Positions 23,863 through 33,865 are shown, numbered from the stretch's first letter. The stretch: 64,000 nucleotides of DNA from Butyricimonas virosa (GCF_025148635.1 NZ_CP102269.1:2356001-2420000), one strand, 5' to 3'. The notes: generated from the letters alone by a model not told the origin. Numbers and translations are program-made.

Positions 23863-26800
23863 ATGAAAAAAAGCAAGAAGTATTTTGTTTTTTGGGAGCA
23901 TTGTATCCGGGAAAAAGCAAAAATGCAGTGGAGACACGTTTGTCTTATGTGCTTGATTTTGCTGATGTTGCCCTTTGTTGGTAAAGCCCAACAACAAAAA
24001 GTAACCGTTCGGGTGACCAAGGCGGGAGTGCAGGAGGTTTTTCGGCAGATTAGGGAACAGGCTGGTTTGAATTTTGTTTACGACAAGGCGCAGATGACCG
24101 CGTTCCCACCCGTGACGTTGACGATGGAAGGGGCGACGGTGGATGCCGTTTTAAAGCGTGTGTTCGAAGGAAGCCCGTTCGAGTACGTTTACGAAAGCTC
24201 CTCGGTGGTGGTAAGAAAGCGGGGTGCCCTTCCCCAAAAAACAGATGGTGTGGTTATTCGGGGTGTCGTGTCGGACCAAGACGGCAGCACCATTCCGGGG
24301 GTATCGGTCGTGTTGAAAGGTTCCACGTTGGGCACGGCCTCGGATGCTGACGGGAAGTTCACGCTTGCCTTGCCTTCGTTGGATGGCGTGGTGCTGACAT
24401 TCACGTGTATCGGGATGAAGACACGGGAAATTGCGATAAAGGATACGAGGGCATTGAATGTAACCTTGGAGGAAGATTCCGAGACGATTCAAGAAGTGGT
24501 GGTGACCGGAATCTATTCCCGTAATAAAGAAAGTTTCACGGGATCGTTTGCTACCTACTCGAAAGAAGATTTGAAAATGATCGGGAGCCAGAACGTTATC
24601 CAGAGTCTGAAAAGTTTGGATCCTTCCATGTTGGTGCTGGAGAGTAAACAATGGGGATCGGACCCGAACCGGATGCCGGACATTGAAATCCGGGGAAAGA
24701 CGAGTGTGGTCGGTTTGAAGACGGAATTTGATAATGACCCGAATCAGCCTTTGTTTATTTTGGACGGTATCGAAACGACACTGGAAACGATTGTCAATTT
24801 GAACATGGACCGGGTGGCTAGCGTGACGATTTTGAAAGATGCTGCTTCCACTGCTATTTACGGGTCTAAAGCGGCCAACGGGGTGATTGTCGTCGAGACG
24901 GTCCAACCGGAAGCGGGAAAATTACGTCTTTCTTATAATGGTAATTACGGGATTCAATTTGCGGATCTTTCTGCCTATAATTTGATGAATGCTTCCGAGA
25001 AGTTGGAGTTTGAACGCTTGACCGGGCTTTACGGGGATTTGGAGAGTTACTCGAATATAGCCAATACTGAAAAATATAATCGGCGGCTGGCAGAGGTAAA
25101 GCGGGGTGTTGATACTTATTGGATGAATGAACCGCTCCGTACGGTATTCAATCACAGTCACAACGTTTATATTGACGGGGGTGATGATGCTATGCGTTAC
25201 GGGTTGGGATTCGGTTACAATAACTCCAATGGCGTGATGCAAGGGTCTGACCGGAATATCATCAGTGCCAATGTTGATTTGACTTATCGTCGGGAAAAAT
25301 TGTTATTTGCCAATAAGTTTAGCATGGATGTTACTCATACGGAACGAGAACCAGTGGCTTTTTCCGAATTCTCGAAAGCTAACCCGTATTATCGGAAGAG
25401 ATTGGAGAATGGGTATATTCCCATGTGGTTGGAGGATACCGGGACGGAACAAAACAAAGGATCGTTAAAGAATCCGTTATACGCGTGGGGAATAAAAAAT
25501 ACGAATATCGGGAATTCTATTGCTTTGCGTGATAATTTCTCGATCGAGTGGAGGATGTATTCTTTTTTGAGGGCGACGGCGAGGGTCGGACTTACCAAGA
25601 ACGTGAGCCGGGATGAGCAGTTCAAATCTCCCAAACATCCTGATTATCTGGAAACGGATAAATTGAAACAGGGTTCTTTCTCGGCTTCAACCTCGGAGGC
25701 ATTCTCGTATAACGGGGATTTGAATATTGCTTTCGGTAAGTTATTCGTGGAAAAACATCAGGTGAATGTAGTGGGAGGATGGTCTTTTAGCGAGAACAAA
25801 AATAAGCGGGATGGTTACAGTGTTGTCGGTTTCAACGATGACCTGCATATGAATCCGGCTTTTTCCACGGGTTTTACGGATGGACAGAAACCTAATTACT
25901 CTTTGGAGCGCAGTCGTTCGACGAGTTTCTTTATGAATGTCAACTATTCTTTTATGAATCGCTACCTGATGGATTTCAACGTGCGTTCGGACGGTACTTC
26001 TAAATTCGGGGCAAATAAACGCTTCTCGACAACCTGGTCCGTGGGATTGGCTTGGAATCTTCATAACGAGGAGTTTATGAAGTCTTTAGGACTTTTCACG
26101 AATTTCAAGATCAGGGCATCCGTGGGTAACCCCGGGAATCAGAATTTTGACGCTTATCAGGCGATGAAGATTTATAAGTATAATGTGGAACTGCAAAATA
26201 TGTTCGGTTCAAGCGCGATTATTGACCAGTTTGGTAACAAGGATCTGGATTGGCAACGCACGTTGGATAAAAATATCGGGGTGGATATATCCATGTTGCG
26301 GAATCGGATCCGGGTGACGTTGGATTATTATTACAAGGATACCGATCCTCTTTTGATCAGTGTTCCGATGCCTCCGTCCGTGGGCGTGGGTTCCATTAAT
26401 GCGAATGCCGGGCGGCAGCTTTCTTGGGGATGGAACGGGAGTATTTTCGGAACGGTGATTCAGAAACAGGATTTGAGTTGGACGTTGAATGCGAATTTCA
26501 GAACGTCCAAGTCCGAGTATCGGGATATTGGTGATAAATTGAACGAGTTTAATGAATTGGGAAGTGCGCAGAGCTTGGTTCGTTACTATGAAGGAGCCAG
26601 TCCCGATGATATGTGGGCCGTGCCCTCGTTGGGAATTGATCCGGCAACCGGGGCGGAAATGTTTAGAAAAAAGGATGGTTCCCAGACTTTTATCTATTCG
26701 ACAGCCGATGAGGTGGTTGTGGGGTGTTCCCGTCCGGACGTGGAGGGTGTTATTGGTTCTTCCTTCTATTACAAAGGTTTTTCTGCTTCGGTAAACTTCC

Positions 26801-27192
26801 GGTATCGTTTAGGGGGAGAGGTGATGGCTTCGGCTTTGTATTCGAAAGTAGAGAATATTTCGGAAGAGCAAATTTATTATAACCAGGATAAGCGGGCGTT
26901 ACATGATCGTTGGAAACAACCGGGAGATAAGGCAAAATTCAAGTCAATAAAAGATAATTCTGCAACTCCGATGTCTTCCCGTTTCGTGAGGACGGAAAAC
27001 ACGTTCTCCGGTGAATCCATTTCCATGGGATACGAATCTTCTGCCGTGTGGATAAAGAAAATCGGGGCGGAAGGAGTTACTTTCAGGGCATATATGAATG
27101 ATATTTTCCGGGTGTCTTCTTTCAAGGAAGAACGGGGAACGGATTATCCTTTTGCCCGCACTGTTTCATTTTCATTGAGTTTACGATTCTAA
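23863..27192 (+). CDS. SusC/RagA TonB-linked outer-membrane receptor with STN domain (second locus)
   Basis: 1109 residues. Signal region 22-43 (CLMCLILLMLPFVGKAQ), STN domain about 45-112 (VTVRVTKAGVQEVFRQI), carboxypeptidase-regulatory-like domain about 130-200 (GVVSDQDGSTIPGVSVVLKGS), TonB-box-like EVVVTGIYSRN, plug with VTILKDAASTAIYGSKAANGVIVVET, and a barrel ending VSFSLSLRF. It has an STN domain like the first SusC, yet no sigma/FecR pair sits beside it, so its regulator must be elsewhere or RNA-based. It pairs with the SusD encoded 11 nt downstream. Confidence 0.95.
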   Translation: MKKSKKYFVFWEHCIREKAKMQWRHVCLMCLILLMLPFVGKAQQQKVTVRVTKAGVQEVFRQIREQAGLNFVYDKAQMTAFPPVTLTMEGATVDAVLKRVFEGSPFEYVYESSSVVVRKRGALPQKTDGVVIRGVVSDQDGSTIPGVSVVLKGSTLGTASDADGKFTLALPSLDGVVLTFTCIGMKTREIAIKDTRALNVTLEEDSETIQEVVVTGIYSRNKESFTGSFATYSKEDLKMIGSQNVIQSLKSLDPSMLVLESKQWGSDPNRMPDIEIRGKTSVVGLKTEFDNDPNQPLFILDGIETTLETIVNLNMDRVASVTILKDAASTAIYGSKAANGVIVVETVQPEAGKLRLSYNGNYGIQFADLSAYNLMNASEKLEFERLTGLYGDLESYSNIANTEKYNRRLAEVKRGVDTYWMNEPLRTVFNHSHNVYIDGGDDAMRYGLGFGYNNSNGVMQGSDRNIISANVDLTYRREKLLFANKFSMDVTHTEREPVAFSEFSKANPYYRKRLENGYIPMWLEDTGTEQNKGSLKNPLYAWGIKNTNIGNSIALRDNFSIEWRMYSFLRATARVGLTKNVSRDEQFKSPKHPDYLETDKLKQGSFSASTSEAFSYNGDLNIAFGKLFVEKHQVNVVGGWSFSENKNKRDGYSVVGFNDDLHMNPAFSTGFTDGQKPNYSLERSRSTSFFMNVNYSFMNRYLMDFNVRSDGTSKFGANKRFSTTWSVGLAWNLHNEEFMKSLGLFTNFKIRASVGNPGNQNFDAYQAMKIYKYNVELQNMFGSSAIIDQFGNKDLDWQRTLDKNIGVDISMLRNRIRVTLDYYYKDTDPLLISVPMPPSVGVGSINANAGRQLSWGWNGSIFGTVIQKQDLSWTLNANFRTSKSEYRDIGDKLNEFNELGSAQSLVRYYEGASPDDMWAVPSLGIDPATGAEMFRKKDGSQTFIYSTADEVVVGCSRPDVEGVIGSSFYYKGFSASVNFRYRLGGEVMASALYSKVENISEEQIYYNQDKRALHDRWKQPGDKAKFKSIKDNSATPMSSRFVRTENTFSGESISMGYESSAVWIKKIGAEGVTFRAYMNDIFRVSSFKEERGTDYPFARTVSFSLSLRF

Positions 27193-27203
27193 AAAACGAA
27201 ATT

Positions 27204-28706
27204 ATGAAATTTGCGAGTAAATTATTTAACAAGTTGAAATACCTCACGATGATCGTGTTGGTCACCACCGTGGTGTCTTGTGATAGTTGGTTGGATTTGG
27301 GATCGGAAGACCGGATTATGGAAAATACGCTTTTCTCTTCTCAAGCCGGGTTTATGACTGCTCTGAACGGGGTGTATATTGAATTACTGAATTCCAGTTT
27401 GTATGGAGGTACGTTGTCTTACAAGACGTTTGATATTCTTGCGCAATACTATGATTGTGATAAAGATGAGCAGACGTGGCAAAAGTTATCTACTTTTGAC
27501 CAAACGGCTAAAAAAGGACAAGTATCCGGGTTGTGGTCGAAGGTTTACACGTTGCTTGTCAACGTGAATACGATTATCGAGGCGTGTGACGAGAGAAAGG
27601 AGGTGCTGAATAGTGAATATTATCATGTCATCAAAGGGGAAGCTCTGGCGTTGCGGGGATTGTTGCATTTTGAAGTTTTCAGGGTGTTTGGACCGATCTA
27701 TTCCGTTGATCCGGAAACGGAGTGTATGCCTTATTCGGAATCTTCTGATTTGAAAGTAAGACCTTTACTGAAGGCATCGGACGTGGCGAGATTGATGATT
27801 GATGATTTCAAGGCGGCAGAGGAGTTGTTGAAGGATTATGATCCGGTGATTAAAAAAGGTGCGCTTTGGGGGGATGAAGGTCCGGGATTACCTAATGATA
27901 TGGTATATCGTTCCCTACGCTTGAATTATTATGCGGTAAAGGCGTATATCGCCCGGCTGGCGTTGTACACGGGGGATAAGGCGACCGCGCTGATGTATGC
28001 TCGGCAAGTGATCAAGGAAACGCAGGAAGATAATAACTGGTTTCCTTTTGTCACCCGTGCGGCGGCTACAACTCTTTCAAAATGGGACCGGGTGTATAAA
28101 ACGGAAATCTTGTTCGGGTTGTATAATCTGAAACGGTCGGACGTGTACGAATCCACGTTTTCCAACAAATTGGGAGAGAAGGTAATTTTACGCCCGACGG
28201 ATGCTAATATTGAGAGTTTGTACGAGGAGGACACGCGGGTGAATGATTGGCGTTACACGGAACAATGGATGACCTTGAAAGATCCGGACGGAAATGAAAA
28301 GAAGCATTTCGTGAAGTATATGGCCGTGGATGATACAGAGGGACCTGATGATAATAAAGTTAGTCTGGGGTACACGTATCTCATGCCTGTCATGCGGATT
28401 TCCGAGATGTATCTGATCGTGGCGGAATGTTCCAACGATGAGGCGGAAGCGTTTGACCACTTGAATCGATTGCGGGCGGCACGGGGAGTTGCCAAGGCGA
28501 ACCAGGCTCTCGGGTTGATGAATCTGGTAGAGGCGGAATTCCGGAGGGAGTTTATTGGAGAAGGACAGTTGTTCTGGTTTTACAAACGGCAGAATAGGAC
28601 GCAAATACCTTCAAGCAAAGATTTCAATAACATGATCACGATGGAAAAAAGTTTTTACTTGTTTGATTTGCCTCAAGACGAGAAAGATAAACGGGGTATG
28701 GAATAA
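27204..28706 (+). CDS. RagB/SusD family outer-membrane lipoprotein (second locus)
   Basis: 500 residues with lipobox TTVVSC followed by DSWLDL. SusD features are the tetratrico-type helices (VNTIIEACDERKEV, IKGEALALRGLLHFEVFRVFGP, YAVKAYIARLALYTGD) and the C-terminal ISEMYLIVAECSNDEAEAFDHLNRLRAARG with EFRREFIGEGQLFWFYKRQ. It binds substrate on the outer face and caps the SusC channel. It follows SusC closely and precedes two further lipoprotein genes of the same locus. Confidence 0.93.
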   Translation: MKFASKLFNKLKYLTMIVLVTTVVSCDSWLDLGSEDRIMENTLFSSQAGFMTALNGVYIELLNSSLYGGTLSYKTFDILAQYYDCDKDEQTWQKLSTFDQTAKKGQVSGLWSKVYTLLVNVNTIIEACDERKEVLNSEYYHVIKGEALALRGLLHFEVFRVFGPIYSVDPETECMPYSESSDLKVRPLLKASDVARLMIDDFKAAEELLKDYDPVIKKGALWGDEGPGLPNDMVYRSLRLNYYAVKAYIARLALYTGDKATALMYARQVIKETQEDNNWFPFVTRAAATTLSKWDRVYKTEILFGLYNLKRSDVYESTFSNKLGEKVILRPTDANIESLYEEDTRVNDWRYTEQWMTLKDPDGNEKKHFVKYMAVDDTEGPDDNKVSLGYTYLMPVMRISEMYLIVAECSNDEAEAFDHLNRLRAARGVAKANQALGLMNLVEAEFRREFIGEGQLFWFYKRQNRTQIPSSKDFNNMITMEKSFYLFDLPQDEKDKRGME

Positions 28707-28726
28707 TGAATTAAACGGATGAGATT

Positions 28727-29539
28727 ATGAAACGAAGATATATAGCGATATTGATCATTAGCCTGACAACCTGCTTGTACGCTTGTGAGACAGAGATGAT
28801 GGGATACGAGGGGGAGAGCGGTGTTTATTTTATGATGCAGAAACCTCCGGCCTCCGGGTATGGTGATCCGGAGCAGTATGAATACGTGGATACCACTTTA
28901 ATCCCTTTCGCGATGTTCACGGCTAAAGATACCGTGTTACCGATCCGGGTGAGGATTACCGGGGACGTGGTAGATCACGACCGTTATTTCACGATTCGGG
29001 TGGTGGATACTCTCACGACGGCCAAGGAGGGGGAAGATTACGAACCGTTTGAGAATAGCCAGGTGGTAAAAGCCGGCGAGAGACAGGCGGAAGTCCCTTG
29101 CCGCATTGTATGGACGGAAAAATTAATGCAAAATCCTGACACGGTGATTTACCTGACGGTGCGGCTGGAGGAGAGTGCGGATTTTAAATTACCGTTGAAA
29201 AGGTGGATTCCTTTCGGAAGCATATATGGTTCAACGGATAAAGTAGTTAACCCGATTGTTCACGTGATCGGGATAAATGATCAAGTCATCGTTCCCAAGC
29301 AATGGAACGTGAATTATTGGGGTGCTTTTTCTCCCACGAAATTTAAGCTGGTATGCGAGGTGCTTGGTTTAACGATGCAGGATTTTGAAGATTACCAAAC
29401 CATGAACCAGAACAGGGCGAAAGCGTTGGCCCAGAATTTTGATCGGTATTTGAAAGAGGAAAAGGCGGCAGGACGTACGGTGATGGATAAGGATGCAGCA
29501 GGTAATGAGTTTGAGATGACGATGGGGCCTCTGATATGA
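28727..29539 (+). CDS. DUF4843 lipoprotein
   Basis: 270 residues. The lipoprotein signal is LTTCLYAC. The body has the features of DUF4843: GESGVYFMMQKPP, IPFAMFTAKDTVLPIRVRITGDVVDHDRYFTIRVVD and an immunoglobulin-like strand pattern, then a C-terminal segment (WNVNYWGAFSPTKFKLVCEVLG) typical of these SusCD-linked lipoproteins. Such proteins are predicted surface accessories of nutrient uptake; no activity is known. It lies 20 nt after SusD in the same operon. Confidence 0.85.
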   Translation: MKRRYIAILIISLTTCLYACETEMMGYEGESGVYFMMQKPPASGYGDPEQYEYVDTTLIPFAMFTAKDTVLPIRVRITGDVVDHDRYFTIRVVDTLTTAKEGEDYEPFENSQVVKAGERQAEVPCRIVWTEKLMQNPDTVIYLTVRLEESADFKLPLKRWIPFGSIYGSTDKVVNPIVHVIGINDQVIVPKQWNVNYWGAFSPTKFKLVCEVLGLTMQDFEDYQTMNQNRAKALAQNFDRYLKEEKAAGRTVMDKDAAGNEFEMTMGPLI

Positions 29540-29560
29540 TTTATTTTTAAATGAAATGTT

Positions 29561-31084
29561 ATGAGAATGATGTATAAGATTTTTCTGATAGGATTATTGG
29601 GGATTTTCCTGTTTGAAAGTTGCTATGATGACAAGGGAAATTATTCCTACCGTGCGATTAACGAGATAACCGTGAAACATGACTTTTTTGGAGACACGGT
29701 GTTACGGATGTATTCTTTCGTGGATACGTTGCGGGTGTTTCCTGAAATTTCAACAACAGTTAATAATGATCCCGATAATTACGAGTATGAATGGGTGGCC
29801 GTGGGTGGCGATCCGACTATCGGGGGACAATATACCCTGGGGAAAGAGAAGGATTTGGTTTATCCGATTACTTTGCCTTCCCAGAGGTATAGTGTCTATT
29901 TTAAAATTCAGGATAAATCCACGGGATTGACCACGATTTCAAGTTTAAGTTTACAGTTGTCAACCTTGTTTTCGCAGGGATGGCTTGTGCTGGGAGAAGG
30001 GGATGACGGAAGAGCCCAGCTTGATATGGTGTCAACGGGAGGAGAGGACACGACTTTATTAAAGAATATTTTGCAAGAGGTTGATTTGTCGGAATGGGGT
30101 AAGCCGACTTGTGTTTTTGTCCCGCCGTATCGTCCTGCTGCTGCATTGAATTATATTCATGTCGGGACGGATAAAGGTACTTACAGGCTGAGTACTTCAA
30201 CCTTGTTGCCCATCGAGGGGGCACATTTGAAATGGTCTTTTTATGATGTATCGGCTGCCGGAGAGTGCGTGATGACAGAGGCTGTACAGATTATGGGATA
30301 TTACCGGGCTGCCCTTGTGGATGGTAATTTGTATTATACGGAGTTGTCCGGACAGCAGGCTTGTTTCTTTGGATCCCCGAGTAATCATTACAAGGGGGAT
30401 TATGATCTTTTCCCCGTGGGAGATAAAATCGGGTATAGTGTGAAAGAGAGGGGATATGCAACTGTGTTGTATAATAAGCGGGATGGGCATTTCGTGTATC
30501 AACAAAGTGGTTATGGAACTCCTATTGGCTACTGCGCGGATATGTCTGACCGGGTGGGAGATCCTTTCTCGTGGAAACCGGGATACGAATATGTGACTAC
30601 ACTTAATTGTCATAAGGGGGCGGGTTCGACTTACACGATATTAAGGGATGGAAGTGATTTTTATCTGTATAGTTACCGGATTTCCTATAATTTCGGCATT
30701 ATAAAACAGTTGATGGTAAAAATGGATAACGTGATTGACTTGGATAAGGCAGAGTTTTTCGGGGCAAGTAACATGTTGTCCGTGATTTATTATACCGTGG
30801 GCAATAAATTGTATGGTTACGATTTTGCGAGGAAGAAGTGTGAACTGTTGAAAACGTTTGATGGGTACGAGATTACCTTGTTTTTATCGGATATTTTGGT
30901 AGAGACGTCAAGTGATTATTTTTACATTGCTCTTTATGACCCGTCGAAACCGGCCTCGACGGGAGGAATGGTTAAGAAGTATAAGGTTGTGGATGATGTG
31001 GATCATATTATCGTTGAGGAAGAGAAAGGAAGTGAATGGAAGAATTTGTGTAAGGTGAAGAGTATGGCGTTTAAGACCAGATAA
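29561..31084 (+). CDS. PKD-like family lipoprotein
   Basis: 507 residues with lipobox FLFESC. The N-terminal half has two PKD-like beta-sandwich repeats (RVFPEISTTVNNDPDNYEYEWVAVG; YSVYFKIQDKSTGLTTISSLSLQ). The C-terminal half looks like a blade-type beta-propeller (QGWLVLGEGDDGRAQLDMVS, GNLYYTELSG, GYDFARKKCELLKTF). This layout is common for the last gene of SusC-SusD-DUF4843 operons in Odoribacteraceae-like genomes. A role as surface glycan or peptide binder is inferred. It is followed by a terminator. Confidence 0.85.
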   Translation: MRMMYKIFLIGLLGIFLFESCYDDKGNYSYRAINEITVKHDFFGDTVLRMYSFVDTLRVFPEISTTVNNDPDNYEYEWVAVGGDPTIGGQYTLGKEKDLVYPITLPSQRYSVYFKIQDKSTGLTTISSLSLQLSTLFSQGWLVLGEGDDGRAQLDMVSTGGEDTTLLKNILQEVDLSEWGKPTCVFVPPYRPAAALNYIHVGTDKGTYRLSTSTLLPIEGAHLKWSFYDVSAAGECVMTEAVQIMGYYRAALVDGNLYYTELSGQQACFFGSPSNHYKGDYDLFPVGDKIGYSVKERGYATVLYNKRDGHFVYQQSGYGTPIGYCADMSDRVGDPFSWKPGYEYVTTLNCHKGAGSTYTILRDGSDFYLYSYRISYNFGIIKQLMVKMDNVIDLDKAEFFGASNMLSVIYYTVGNKLYGYDFARKKCELLKTFDGYEITLFLSDILVETSSDYFYIALYDPSKPASTGGMVKKYKVVDDVDHIIVEEEKGSEWKNLCKVKSMAFKTR

Positions 31085-31133
31085 TGGAGCGAGTGGGTGT
31101 TTAGTAGGCGGATTCTGCTGAAACAGGTGTTGT

Positions 31134-31164
31134 GTCCCCTTCCTTTTCGGGAGGGGACTTTTTT
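31134..31164 (+). terminator. Terminator of the second SusCD operon
   Basis: GTCCCCTTCC pairs with GGGAGGGGAC, followed by six T. After it, bases 31165-31600 hold no supported gene; only short inverted repeats (CGGTTAC/GTAACCG near 31188-31218) are visible. Confidence 0.8.
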
Positions 31165-31580
31165 ATTTGTGACTATACTTGAATCGGTTACCGTTCTGCC
31201 CGGGTAATGTAACCGTATTTTATGGGTAATAATCTCCCATGCTGCTTGCAAACCTCTTTTCTGGTCCTTGTTTGTCTATTGCGAAAGGGAGATGAAAGGG
31301 CGATGGAAGGGGGTGAAATGGGATGTAGGAGATTATTGCTTTAGTAAAAGGGTATTATTACGAGGACTGGTGTATATGAATGGATTATGTGATTTTGGGG
31401 TATGATGTATTTCCCCTCTATTTATATTATCTTTTGTATTTCGAGTATTAGTTATGTAGGATTCGGACACAACTTGTAAGATAGTATATTATCCTGAATG
31501 TAGCGTAAAAAGGCAGGGGAGGGAAGATTCGTGATAATTCAAAAAATATGAATTAAAGTATTAAAAAAAGAATTTATGAG

Positions 31581-31612
31581 TTTGTTTTTTTTAATGGGCT
31601 TGATTAATTTTG
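31581..31612 (+). promoter_or_regulatory. Promoter of the DUF4595-like lipoprotein gene
   Basis: TTTG (31581-31584), a 20-nt spacer, then TAATTTTG (31605-31612). The gene starts about 38 nt after this. Confidence 0.65.
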
Positions 31613-31650
31613 CGAACAGATTATTTTATAATTCTTAAATAGAAAGAAAG

Positions 31651-32577
31651 ATGAAAAATTTGTTATGGACAACACTAGTCATGGTAATATGCTTATTTAC
31701 AGCTTGTAGTGATGATGATGACAAAATGCCACAGGGTCCGGTGATAACGTATGCCGGAAAATTACCTTCTAACGTCAATGGTTATATTTTCACGTACGAT
31801 GAAAACGGTCGATGCATCCAAGTTAAAAGCGGTTCTTATGTACTTGGTGAAATTGATTATGACAAGGGGCTTCTGATCTCGGATGATGAAGAGGCTGAAG
31901 TGAAGTTTACCGGTGAGGGGTATATCAAAAGCATTAAATCATCGTGGAACGAGAAAGATGAGTATGGCAGTTCTAAAGGAAGCGGCGAGGTTTATTTCTC
32001 TTATAAGGGAGGGCAATTGACATCTTGCACGATATCTTCCAGTGAGAGTGGTAAGGATGAGGACGGTAGTTATTCTTATAAAGGAACCTATAAAACTACT
32101 TATACTTGGAAAAATGGAAACTTGATTAAGGTCGAATCCGAAGGAAGTGAGATAGAGGATGGAGAGAAATGGGAAGATGGTTACACTTGTGCGATTGAGT
32201 ACGGGGATCAGAAAAATGAGTTAGGGCAATTTTCTATAACTCAAACAAGAGTTCTTGATATGGAGGACTTCCAGATGTTGGGGTTAGTGGGTATGCTAGG
32301 AAAAGCATCGGCTTATTTCCCTGTTTCATACACGGAGGTTGACTACGAGAAAGATTCGGAAGGAAATGTGGACGAAGATGAGAGTACTTCAAGTATGACG
32401 TATTCTCTCCATCAGGATGGCACGATTAGCACTGAAAAAATAGATAATTATCCGTATCCTTATTCTTATGTCACGGTTGACGAGGAAGAGGCATTGGGAC
32501 GTTCTTGTCAATTAGGAAATGACTCCAAGAATTTGAATTTCCGTTCATTCTTTATGCGGCACAGATGCAGAAAATAA
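31651..32577 (+). CDS. Lipoprotein resembling DUF4595 proteins
   Basis: 308 residues with lipobox LFTAC followed by SDDDDK. The body is made of repeated short beta units (GYIFTYDENGRCIQVKSGS, GEVYFSYKGGQLTSCTISS, TTYTWKNGNLIKVESEG) as in the DUF4595 group of Bacteroidota lipoproteins. The last 30 residues (ALGRSCQLGNDSKNLNFR, ending MRHRCRK) are basic and unlike the rest, so a late frameshift is possible. It is a single gene with its own promoter, terminated by a strong hairpin shared with the convergent thioesterase gene. Function unknown. Confidence 0.7.
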   Translation: MKNLLWTTLVMVICLFTACSDDDDKMPQGPVITYAGKLPSNVNGYIFTYDENGRCIQVKSGSYVLGEIDYDKGLLISDDEEAEVKFTGEGYIKSIKSSWNEKDEYGSSKGSGEVYFSYKGGQLTSCTISSSESGKDEDGSYSYKGTYKTTYTWKNGNLIKVESEGSEIEDGEKWEDGYTCAIEYGDQKNELGQFSITQTRVLDMEDFQMLGLVGMLGKASAYFPVSYTEVDYEKDSEGNVDEDESTSSMTYSLHQDGTISTEKIDNYPYPYSYVTVDEEEALGRSCQLGNDSKNLNFRSFFMRHRCRK

Positions 32578-32607
32578 AGAATCAAAGATTTGGTTTATAG
32601 ACGTTAT

Positions 32608-32646
32608 AAAAGGGGAGGGACTGAAACACCTCCCCTTTATTTTTTC
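32608..32646. terminator. Bidirectional terminator
   Basis: AAAAGGGGAGG pairs with CCTCCCCTTT, with T-rich sequence on both sides. It serves the lipoprotein gene (plus) and the thioesterase gene (minus). Confidence 0.75.
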
Positions 32647-33047
32647 TTTACTTTGTCGATAAATATCGTTTCGAAAAGTTCTCCTCGGGTAAGTTTACCG
32701 TTTTGCAGACAAATAGCCTCGATTCTTCCTTTGGCGCATAGAATGTTTTCGGGGAGTTTGTAGATGTCCTCGAAGAATACCAGCTTGATACCTTCTCTTT
32801 GGTAGGCAACTTGAACGACAAAGCGATCGCTGCCCCGGAGTGAGTGTTTGTAAGAAATGTCAATGCGGGAGACCATCACGTCGATACCTTGATTGTGTAA
32901 GGCGGAAAAACTGGTTCCGGTGGTTTCCAAAAATTCGTGACGGGCGTGTTCCATGTAGTGTTGGTAGTTGGAATTGTTGACCACGCCTTGCAGGTCGCAT
33001 TCGTAGTCTCGTACTTTCATTTCTATTTCAAATGCGTAATCTTTCAT
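32637..33047 (-). CDS. Acyl-CoA thioesterase, 4HBT hot-dog fold (YbgC/FadM-like)
   Basis: 136 residues, the usual size for the family. The 4HBT signature is VRDYECDLQGVVNNSNYQHYMEHARHEFL, with the catalytic-type Asp in CDLQG and the helix after NNSNY. The strand VMVSRIDISYKHSLRGSD follows. It is predicted to hydrolyse acyl-CoA or related thioesters in the cytosol. The gene follows the LUD gene by 2 nt on the same strand, so the two form an operon. Confidence 0.9.
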   Translation of the reverse strand: MKDYAFEIEMKVRDYECDLQGVVNNSNYQHYMEHARHEFLETTGTSFSALHNQGIDVMVSRIDISYKHSLRGSDRFVVQVAYQREGIKLVFFEDIYKLPENILCAKGRIEAICLQNGKLTRGELFETIFIDKVKKK

Positions 33048-33049
33048 GA

Positions 33050-33685
33050 TTATAAGCCTAATGATTCATTGATAAGGATAATTTTAATCCGTTTTTGAGG
33101 GAGTGATTTTTCCGTGATGGTCCACGTGTTACACAATCGGTCAGTACTTTGGCAGTTCATGCAGGTTCGTGTCGTCTGGCAAGGAGTGTGTAAATGGGGG
33201 TGGCGGATAGCGTTGAGAGGGGCGGCTATCGTGCGAATACGTTCCATGGCTTGCTCGATGTTATCCGTGATTTTATTCGTGCCAATGAATAGGACGACGT
33301 GTTCCGGGCCGAAGGTGATGCCTGCTACCCGGTTACCTACCATGTCCACGTTGACGAGTTGGCCTTGTCGGGTGAGGGCATTGGTCCCCGTGACGAATAA
33401 ATCGGCAAGGAGGGCTTGGCGGCGCCAGTATGTTTTTTGGACCCGGCTGTAACCGTCTTGGAAAGTTCGGATAAGGATACAGTCCGGTCGTTGTTTGATC
33501 TCGGAAAGGATGCCCGTGGCTTTCATCGTTTCGGAATCTCCCCATGAAATAGTGGTCGGTTTTATTTTGTCAAAAATTTCTTGAAAGAAAATATCTCTAG
33601 CTTTTTGCCGATCGTTGGCAAGGTAAACTTCGAAATGATTTCTTTCGAGGGCTTTTATGGTTTGATCAATAATTGCTTGTTCCAT
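33050..33685 (-). CDS. LUD-domain protein (LutC/YkgG-like)
   Basis: 211 residues. The LUD fold is shown by TISWGDSETMKATGILSEIKQ, LFVTGTNALTRQGQLVNVDMVGNRVAG and FGPEHVVLFIGTNKI. A C-terminal cysteine cluster (CQTTRTCMNCQSTDRLC) is typical of stand-alone YkgG-type members, and may bind metal or an iron-sulfur cluster. Members of this family act in lactate utilisation with LutAB partners; none is nearby, so the role here is uncertain. It is the first gene of a two-gene operon with the thioesterase. Confidence 0.9.
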   Translation of the reverse strand: MEQAIIDQTIKALERNHFEVYLANDRQKARDIFFQEIFDKIKPTTISWGDSETMKATGILSEIKQRPDCILIRTFQDGYSRVQKTYWRRQALLADLFVTGTNALTRQGQLVNVDMVGNRVAGITFGPEHVVLFIGTNKITDNIEQAMERIRTIAAPLNAIRHPHLHTPCQTTRTCMNCQSTDRLCNTWTITEKSLPQKRIKIILINESLGL

Positions 33686-33727
33686 ATTTCATTGTTTCGG
33701 TTCGAGGGATAAAGATACAACATAGAA

Positions 33728-33862
33728 ATGAAAGAAGAAACAGAATCTAGAAAGGATGTCGATCGGAGAGCAAGTGAAGGACAAGATGATCCAATGCGTT
33801 CCAATGTGTTCCAACGGATAAAGAATCTCATTGAATTAATAAAGTATGAGGACAAGGTATAG
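33728..33862 (+). CDS. Possible 44-aa small protein
   Basis: ATG at 33728 opens a 44-codon frame. It begins MKEETESRKDVDRRASEG and ends VFQRIKNLIELIKYEDKV: charged, and probably helical in the second half. An A-rich stretch precedes the start, and a terminator hairpin begins 4 nt after the stop, as for a separate transcript. No family is recognised. It lies between the divergent LUD and porin genes. Confidence 0.4.
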   Translation: MKEETESRKDVDRRASEGQDDPMRSNVFQRIKNLIELIKYEDKV

Positions 33863-33865
33863 AGA

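Noticed and set aside
31165..31600. Gene in the 435-nt gap after the second SusCD operon
   Set aside because: Only short frames without start context or family features; a few small inverted repeats.
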